Positions 57,873 through 64,000 of a DNA stretch of 64,000 nt are shown piece after piece; position 1 is the first letter of the stretch, and every line of letters starts with the position of its first letter. Both the position numbers and the translations under genes were made by a program. Source of the stretch: JACRCT01 sp049841135 (GTDB lineage: Bacteria > Myxococcota > Myxococcia > Myxococcales > UBA5297); contig JASGHK010000008.1 of NCBI GenBank assembly GCA_049841135.1, positions 1,178,001 through 1,242,000 of the forward strand, in the 5' to 3' direction. Under the pieces are notes generated by a model. It was not told the DNA's origin and made no database searches. It was given only the letters and a program-made list of their open reading frames with translations.

Positions 57873-60342
57873 CTAGCTCCTGCGGCGTCGGTTCGAGGCC
57901 GCAAAGGCCAAGCCGACCATGACCATCAGGCTGCCGAGGACCGGGTCGCGGCTTCCGGCGACCCCACAGCCACAGCCGCTGGTGCCCGCACCGCCGCCGG
58001 CATCGACGTTGGGCGAAGTCGTCGCGTCAGCCACGGTCTGCTGAGAGGCGTCGCCGCTGATGACCGCCCCGCCGTCCGCCAGGTGGATGACTTCGGCATC
58101 GGGGCCCAGCACGATGGCGCCGTCCTCGGACGCCACGCTGCCGCCGTCCTCGAAGGCCACGCCGCCGTCGGCGAGGACCACCGCCGCGTCGGTCTCGGAG
58201 CTCGATGCGTCCGGCGTGAGTGTGTCCGCATCCAGCGAAGGCGCCCCAGCGTCGAGGCTCAAGATGGCGGCATCGGAAACAGGCACGGCCGCATCGGAGC
58301 TCGGGAGGCCCGAATCCGGGTACCACGGGAAGCCGCCGTCATAGCTGTCGCCGCCGGTGACGGTCGCAGTCAGCTTCGAACCGGTAATCCTGCGTGGTCC
58401 CACTGAAGCTCGTTCCCACCGGGAGAACGTAGTAGGGACCCGGAGCTGGGTTGGTCAGGGTGAAGGAGGCAGTCTTTACGGTGGTCGCGGTCATTCCGGA
58501 GAGCTTGTAGACCACGCTGCTGCCGTACTGGACGTAGTACTTCACGTTCGACGTAGGGCTGCTCCCACCGAACATGTCCTCGGCGGTCGCCTTGACCGTG
58601 AAGGCGAGCGAGGTCGCATTCGCCGGCACCAGGACCTTGAACTGCATCTCGAACGGTGTCGTGGTCGGGGCGGGGGACACCTCCGGTTTGAAGAGGCTGC
58701 TCGGCTTCATCAACATGCCCGAGATCTTCTGCCCGCTGGCGAGCTCGACCTCGCGTCCGCAGGCCATCAGGCCGTGCGCCGTGTAAGCCGCCTGCAGTTC
58801 GTCCTGGACGTCGGGGTGCGCTGCCTGGGCCACCGCGAGGACTGCCATGGCGGCATCCTGGAACGTCGGGCGCGTGGTGAGCGCAAGCAGGCCCTCGAAG
58901 ACCGCGCGCGGCAGCTGCGGGTCCTTGGCGCTGGCGACGTACGCCTCCCAGTTGGCGCTGCCCCAGATCTGGCCGTCCTCGTGCGGCTCGCCCACGATGT
59001 TCGCCGGGCAGGAGCGGAATTCGGTGAGCGTGCGCAGATACGGGCTGCCGTCGGTCTTCGCCCCCACGTGGCGGCCCACCTGCGGGTCGTCGAGGAGCAC
59101 CGCGGGGAAGAAGTCGGCGAAGCCTTCGTGCAGGCCCATCTGCTGCCCCACCAGCCCCATCGGGTCGACGTTGTACCAGTCGACCGCTGCTCCGTTGTCG
59201 ACCGCGCCGTGCGAGTACTCGTGCATGACGCTCAGCGAGTCGTAGGCGAAGTTCACGTAGCCGGGGCTGCCGGTCATCCACTGCAGGTTGCAGAGGCCGA
59301 CGACGATGGCGTCGTCCGAGTAGCCGGCGTTGCAGGACATCATGAAGTCCTGCGTGTAGTTCACGGCGACCTTCATCGGGAAGTCCAGGCCGGTGAAGCC
59401 GTCCGCCGCAAACCAATCGTGCATCTGGTTCAGGTGGTAGTACGTGTGGACCTCGGCGAAAGCATCCCGGGTGCTCCCCTCGTTCGGCGTGAAGAGGTAA
59501 TCGCCGTTGGTGTCCGGCTTGGCCACGCGGTTGCTGGCCGAGCAGTTGGCTTGAGACATATTGGGGGGCATGCAGTTGCTGTACATCTCCACGTACGAGC
59601 CGATGAGGTTGGTCGTGGAGTTCATGTGGATCAAATCCACCTGCGTGGGGCTACCGGCCTCCGGACAGTTCAGGTACGCCTTTCCCTGGTTCAGGGTCCA
59701 CCGGTGGTTGGCCGCCTGCAGCACCTCGCCGGTGAGGGAGTCGACCGAGACGTGGAATGAGCCGAAGGGCTCGGCCACCGAGAGCACGACCTCCCAGACC
59801 GCCCGCCACTCGCCGGCGATGCCCGCGAAGGCGCGGCGGACGAGCTTGGGCTCGCCACTCCAGCGGACGGGCTTCACGGCGGCGACGGCAGCGGCGACCG
59901 CCTGCGGGCCGGTGACGAGGAAGCTCGTGGGCAGCTGGCCCAGGTGCACCAGCGCGTCGCCGACGATGCGCACGCGGCCCTTCTCGTCCACGGTGGCGAC
60001 CACGTCGGCGCCGAGGACCGGCAGGCCGAGGTGCGTCTGGCCGAAGCGGTAGTAGGTGAACCGGCCGGCGGTCTGTGGGGCCCTCGCCTCGAGAGCGGAG
60101 AGCGCCGAGTCGAAGCCGAAGAACTCGGCCTCCTCGGTGAGGAGCGCGCGCACGGCCTCGGTGGCGTCGCCGGCGGCCAGGGGGATCTCGAGTCCGGTGA
60201 CCAGCGACGGTGCCGTCGTCCCCGCGCGTAGGGTGACCTGGGCCTGGGGGTTTCGCTCCAGGAAGTTGCCACGTGCAGCGGCGGCGGCGGGCAGCGCGAG
60301 CGCGAAGAGGACGGCGGACAGCGAGAGAGCAGCGCGTCTCAT
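57873..60342 (-). CDS. M36-like metallopeptidase with MYXO-CTERM tail (frame break)
   Basis: A signal peptide (LSLSAVLFALALPAAAAA) is followed by an FTP-type propeptide (about residues 30-240). The zinc protease domain has HEYSH (the HExxH motif, in SVMHEYSHGAVDNGAA), with the third ligand Glu in GLHEGFADFFPAVLL; this arrangement is close to M36 fungalysins. The frame breaks at 58379-58385 (GAAGCTG for GAGCTG). Repair joins the protease to a DAG/DGG-rich stalk and a C-terminal GTSGCGCGVAGSRDP, hydrophobic span and Arg-rich end. That is the MYXO-CTERM pattern, which sorts proteins to the myxobacterial cell surface. The total is 822 residues from ATG 60342. It is probably a surface or secreted protease for feeding. 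Confidence 0.87.
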
Positions 60343-60495
60343 GGGGATCTCGGCGTTGGTTGTGGCTTCGGCGATGTCGTGTCTGCGAGCAGCCGCGGCG
60401 TTCAGCCGGCCCCGCGGCTTGCGAAGGGCCGAACGATAACGGGGGCCCGCAGGCAAGTCGAGAGTGGGTCCCCTCGCCTGCCTGCCCCGAGAGGG

Positions 60496-61921
60496 CTAGC
60501 TGAACTTCACGAAGTAGTTGGCCACCACGCGGTCCAGGATGTCCGGCGTCATCTGCGGCTCGATCCCGCGGTAGGCGCACAGGTCGATCACCTGGCCCAA
60601 GAGGTCGCGCGGCTCACAGGCGTTGAAGGGCCGCCCGGTCGCCGTGTAGTGCTTGCTGATGAGGTACTCGACCATCGCCGGGTCCCAGCGGACCCTCTTC
60701 TTCTCGCACTCGCTCTTGAAGATGGCGCCGAACATCTTGGCGTCCGGCCGACGCACCTCGAGCTTGTAGCGGACGCGCCGCAGGAAGGCGGCGTCCACCA
60801 GCGAGGCCGGGTCTAGGTTGGTGGAGAAGACCACGAACACGTCGAAGGGCACCTGCAGCTTCTTGCCCGTGTGCATGGTGAGGAAGTCGAACTCGCTCTC
60901 CAGCGGGACGATCCACCGGTTCAGGAGGTCCTTGGGGCTGACCTTCTGGCGGCCGAAGTCGTCGACCAGCAGCATCCCGCAGCTGGCTTTGAGCTGGAAC
61001 GGCGCCTCGTAGTACTTCACGTCCGGCGAGTAGTTGAGGTCGAGGTCCCCGAGCGTCGAGCTCGCCGCCCACCACCACCATCGGGCGCTTGCAGCGCACC
61101 CAGCGCGCGTCGAGCGGGTTGGGCCCTTCACCCTGCGGCACCGGCTTGTGCAAGGTCTCGTCGAAGACCTTGATGACGAAGTCGTCGACGATGATGGCGT
61201 GCGGGATGAAGACGTCTCCGCCGAAGCAGTTGGTCATCCGCTGGCAGACCGCGGTCTTGCCGTTGCCGGGCGCGCCGTAGAAGAAGAGCGCCTTGCCGCT
61301 GTTCATGGCCGGGCCGATGGCGTCGAAGACGCCCTCGTCCAAGACCAGGTCCCTGAAGTGCGGCGCGATGGTGTCGCGCTGCAGCTTGGCGCCACGGATG
61401 GACTGCGCCGCCACCGCCTGCGTGTAGTACTTGAACGGCACCGGCGCCGGACCGACGTAGCGGTCGCGCTCCATCGAGAGCTCGACCACCTCCCTGGCCG
61501 CCTCGGTCATGGCGAAGATGATCTGGCTGCGTCCCAGGCCGGTGCCACCCGAGCCCTTGAGGTCCACCAGCCGCTGCTTGCGCAGCCGCTCCATGATCTC
61601 CTCGACGATCACCGTGGGCAGGCAGGTGCGCTGAGCGATGTCGCCGCCGCGCAGATCGCCCGCCTGGAACAGGTGCTTGAGGCACAGCGACTCGAGGTAG
61701 GAGGCCGACAGGCCGGTGGCGGCGATGGTCCGCGGCGCCTCGGGCAGGAAGGCTGGCTCGTTCTCGGCACGCGGACGCGTCATCGGCGCCAGCTTCGCGG
61801 GCTGAGCCTTCACCACGCGGTGGACGGGCTTGGCCGGCTGCTGGGCTTCCTCGAGGACCTCGGGCTCGTCGGCCTCGACCGCCTGCATCCCCACCAGCGT
61901 GCTGCTGACCTCTTTCGTCAT
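60496..61921 (-). CDS. AAA+ ATPase with N-terminal winged-helix-like domain (frame break)
   Basis: This 474-residue protein has a Pro/Ala/Lys-rich N-terminal tail (to about residue 65), then a winged-helix-like region (LFQAGDLRGGDIAQRTCLP). The AAA+ core has Walker A FFYGAPGNGKTAVCQRM, Walker B GMLLVDDFGRQKVS, and sensor VVFSTNLDPASLVDAAFLR with the arginine finger. It resembles MoxR-like and ATPase regulators of secretion or pilus systems, but I cannot name the target. The frame breaks near 61062 at GAGCTCGACG. Reading GAGCTCACG restores VGGELTLGDLDLNYSPD. ATG 61921. Confidence 0.78.
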
Positions 61922-62126
61922 GTCAGGCTCCAGGCTTTGGGCTTCGGGTTGGGACCAGGCTTCAGACTTTGGGCTTCAGGTAACGCGGCGCCAGCTCAGC
62001 GGCATCGGATCGGCGTCACCCCATTTTGATCGCCCCCTCAGCAATTTCAGGCACTTAGCTCGCATTGTAGATACCGATTAGTGAATGATGTTGCAATGAT
62101 TACTGCAAATATTGTAGACACCTACC
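61922..62126 (+). other. A+T-rich leader of the IS1634-type element
   Basis: From about 62030 the base composition drops sharply to A+T-rich. The stretch contains ATTGTAGATACC (near 62064) and ATTGTAGACACC (near 62111) as a direct repeat, and the palindromic TTGCAATGATTACTGCAA between them. It probably holds the left end and promoter of the insertion sequence. I cannot fix the exact boundary because the right end lies outside the window. Confidence 0.5.
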
Positions 62127-64000
62127 ATGCATGTCCGTGTCTCCACCACGAAGCGGGGCGGTCACGTCTATCGCTACGCGCAACTCGTCGAGAGCTACCG
62201 GCGGCCTGACGGGATGCCGGCCCACCGAGTGGTGGCGCAGCTGGGGGCGATTTCCGAGATGGAAATCGAAAACCTGCGGACGGCCTTGCAGGCCTCGCGT
62301 TCGGGCAAGGCCGTCGTGCTGCCCACCGAAAAGGTTTCGGCGAAGGTGACGGAGAGTCTCGACTACCTCGATGCCGCCGTCGCCTTGAGTCTCTGGCGCG
62401 AGTGGAGGCTCGATGAGCTCCTCGCCGGGTTGATGGGCCAGGGCGACAAGGAGGTCTCGCCAGCCGAGGTGGTTTCGGCGCTTACGATCCAGCGTTGCAT
62501 CGCGCCGGGTTCCAAGCTCTATGCCGAGCGGTGGTTCCCGCGAACGGCACTCCCCGAGCTTCTCGGGATCGGACGCGACCAGTTCAACAACACCCGCCTG
62601 CACCGGGTCCTCGAGCAGCTTGACGAGGTCACGCCCGCGCTTCAGGAGCGCCTGCCGTCACATTGCCTGGCGCAGACAGGGACATTCACCTCGCTGCTGC
62701 TCGATGTGACGGACACCTGGTTCGTCGGGCAAGGTCCGGATGGCCTGGCGCAGAAGGCCAAGACCAAGGAGGGTCTCTACCAACGAAAGATCGGCATCGT
62801 GCTGATGTGCAACCAGGACGGCTTCCCGCTGCGCTGGCAGGTGATCTCCGGGCGGCAGAGCGACTCCACGGCCATGCTCGACGTCATCGGAGGAGTCCAG
62901 AAGGTCGACTGGGTCCGCGAGGCGCCCGTGGTGTGCGACCGAGCATTGGGAAAGACCGCGCACCTTCGCAAGCTGCTCGCCACGGGCCTGCGTTTCGTGA
63001 CCGCGCTGACCGAGGATGAGTTCGCCGCCTATGCCCCCGACCAGATCCCGCATGCGGCCCTCGAGGGTGTCGAGTTGACAAAGGGTGAGCAGGAGGCCGC
63101 CCGACAAGCGGGCGTACTCGCCGCTGCCGCAGGCATGCGCCGGGTGAGCGACTCGCTCTTTGTTGCTGATCTCGGAGTGGTGCAGCGGCGGGAAGTCGGG
63201 GTGGCATCCCAAGCCAGTGAGGCCGCCGCCGGAGATGCGCTCCAGCGAGCCCTCGCGCAGGCAACTTCGATTCGCCAGGCCTTGGACCAAGGCTCGGCGC
63301 TCAATTCCCGGGAGGCCGGGCGTGCGCAAGGCCTGCAGAAGGAGCGGGCGGTCAAGCTCTTGGAACTGTTGAACCTCGCTCCGGATCTGCAGGACGACAT
63401 CCGTGCTGGGAGGATGCTGGGCATGCCCATCCGCGCGGCGTTGAGGGCAGCCTGCCTGGGCGATCCCCAAGAGCAGCGTGCATCCCTGGATCGCGAGATG
63501 CGCAGGGCGCCGCGGCCTGAGCGCAGGCCTGCGGTCAATATCGCCGCGCGTCAAGAGGAGCCGCTGCGCGTGCGCGCGGTGGTCTGCTTCAACCCCGAGC
63601 AATTCGTCGAGCAGCGCCTGGGGGCCGACACCACGCTCGCGCATCTGCGCCGCCTGGAGCGCGAGATGAATGAGCAGTTGGCGGCGCCGGGCTCTCGCCG
63701 CACGCGGGAGAGCGCCTATTCCGAGTTGGACCGCGAGTTGCGTCGGCGCAGCCTCGTGGAGGCCTTCGAAATCGCCGTCACGGAGACCGCAGACGCCGAG
63801 AGTGCCAAGGTCCGGCTGCAGGTGGAGCTCGAGCTGCGCCCGCACGTCTGGCGACGGCTGCGTCGCTATGACGGCTTCTCCGTGGTGGTCGCCCACCCCG
63901 AGTCGCTGCAGAGCGGGGAGGACTTGGCGGCGACGTACCGCAGCCGCGACGCAGTGGAGAAGGACTTCCACGTCATCAAGAGCCTGGTCGAGCTGCGACC
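62127..64000 (+). CDS. IS1634-family transposase (partial, runs off the window)
   Basis: The frame is open from ATG 62127 to the last base, giving at least 624 residues, so the stop lies outside. IS1634/IS4-superfamily features are the N-terminal HVYRYAQLVESYRRPDG and a first catalytic Asp in SLLLDVTDTWFVG. The second Asp is in PVVCDRALGKTAHL, and the C-terminal YRSRDAVEKDFHVIKSLVEL carries the catalytic Glu (YREK-like box). A long helical insertion (about 330-540) lies between the second Asp and the Glu. The frame is intact as far as seen. Only the minus-strand frames here have internal stops in the window, but this plus-strand frame has the family motifs. Confidence 0.88.
   Translation, partial: MHVRVSTTKRGGHVYRYAQLVESYRRPDGMPAHRVVAQLGAISEMEIENLRTALQASRSGKAVVLPTEKVSAKVTESLDYLDAAVALSLWREWRLDELLAGLMGQGDKEVSPAEVVSALTIQRCIAPGSKLYAERWFPRTALPELLGIGRDQFNNTRLHRVLEQLDEVTPALQERLPSHCLAQTGTFTSLLLDVTDTWFVGQGPDGLAQKAKTKEGLYQRKIGIVLMCNQDGFPLRWQVISGRQSDSTAMLDVIGGVQKVDWVREAPVVCDRALGKTAHLRKLLATGLRFVTALTEDEFAAYAPDQIPHAALEGVELTKGEQEAARQAGVLAAAAGMRRVSDSLFVADLGVVQRREVGVASQASEAAAGDALQRALAQATSIRQALDQGSALNSREAGRAQGLQKERAVKLLELLNLAPDLQDDIRAGRMLGMPIRAALRAACLGDPQEQRASLDREMRRAPRPERRPAVNIAARQEEPLRVRAVVCFNPEQFVEQRLGADTTLAHLRRLEREMNEQLAAPGSRRTRESAYSELDRELRRRSLVEAFEIAVTETADAESAKVRLQVELELRPHVWRRLRRYDGFSVVVAHPESLQSGEDLAATYRSRDAVEKDFHVIKSLVELR

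Overview
The window is G+C-rich DNA (roughly 65-70% by eye) from a member of the Myxococcota, or a close deltaproteobacterial relative. The evidence is a metallopeptidase ending in a MYXO-CTERM-like sorting tail, a TIGR02996-type protein with leucine-rich repeats, many secreted lipoproteins with Asp-Ala-Gly-rich linkers after the lipobox, cysteine/EGF-like surface proteins, and a PilT/cNMP/PilZ motility cluster. No rRNA, tRNA or CRISPR array was seen. The window opens inside a gene and ends inside an IS1634-type transposase.

Layout. 1-3.4 kb: a TIGR02996/LRR gene running off the left edge, then an ISKra4-type insertion. 3.5-9.1 kb: an Ada-like alkylation repair protein, a zinc-binding membrane protein, pilT, a cNMP-binding protein, a PilZ protein and two small exported or membrane proteins. 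9.1-17.8 kb: a block of lipoproteins and secreted proteins (EGF-like, propeller, LVIVD, delta-60 repeats), with a divergent promoter region carrying a perfect palindrome. 18-25.5 kb: recD2, a YoaP-like GNAT, a CrtI-like FAD oxidoreductase and a propeller protein. 26-36 kb: lipoproteins, including a phospholipase A2-like one, among poorly filled intergenic stretches. 36-43 kb: a recD2 relic, a PlsC-like acyltransferase, aceK, a methyltransferase and a Cys-rich repeat lipoprotein. 43-46.6 kb: a histidine kinase with a sigma54-type response regulator. 47-50.5 kb: a lipoprotein and a novel SAF/MORN-like protein. 50.5-57.7 kb: an operon (REC-Lrp regulator, NuoE-like, NuoF/HydB-like, GltD+NuoG-like fusion) that looks like a soluble flavin-based transhydrogenase or bifurcating complex with no visible hydrogenase or formate dehydrogenase active site. 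57.9-62 kb: an M36-type metallopeptidase and an AAA+ ATPase. 62.1-64 kb: the IS1634-type transposase.

Many otherwise good genes (pilT, recD2 three times, aceK, the histidine kinase twice, the NtrC regulator, the GltD/NuoG fusion, the metallopeptidase, the AAA+ ATPase and others) are broken by single-base shifts. Nearly all breaks lie in or directly beside an AGATC/AGATG or AGCTC/AGCTG core, and almost all are explained by one extra base. Removing that base restores full-length proteins of normal family length. I therefore annotate these genes across the break and treat the pattern as probably a systematic sequencing or assembly effect, perhaps linked to base modification, rather than gene decay. 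Coordinates of such genes span the whole repaired reading frame.
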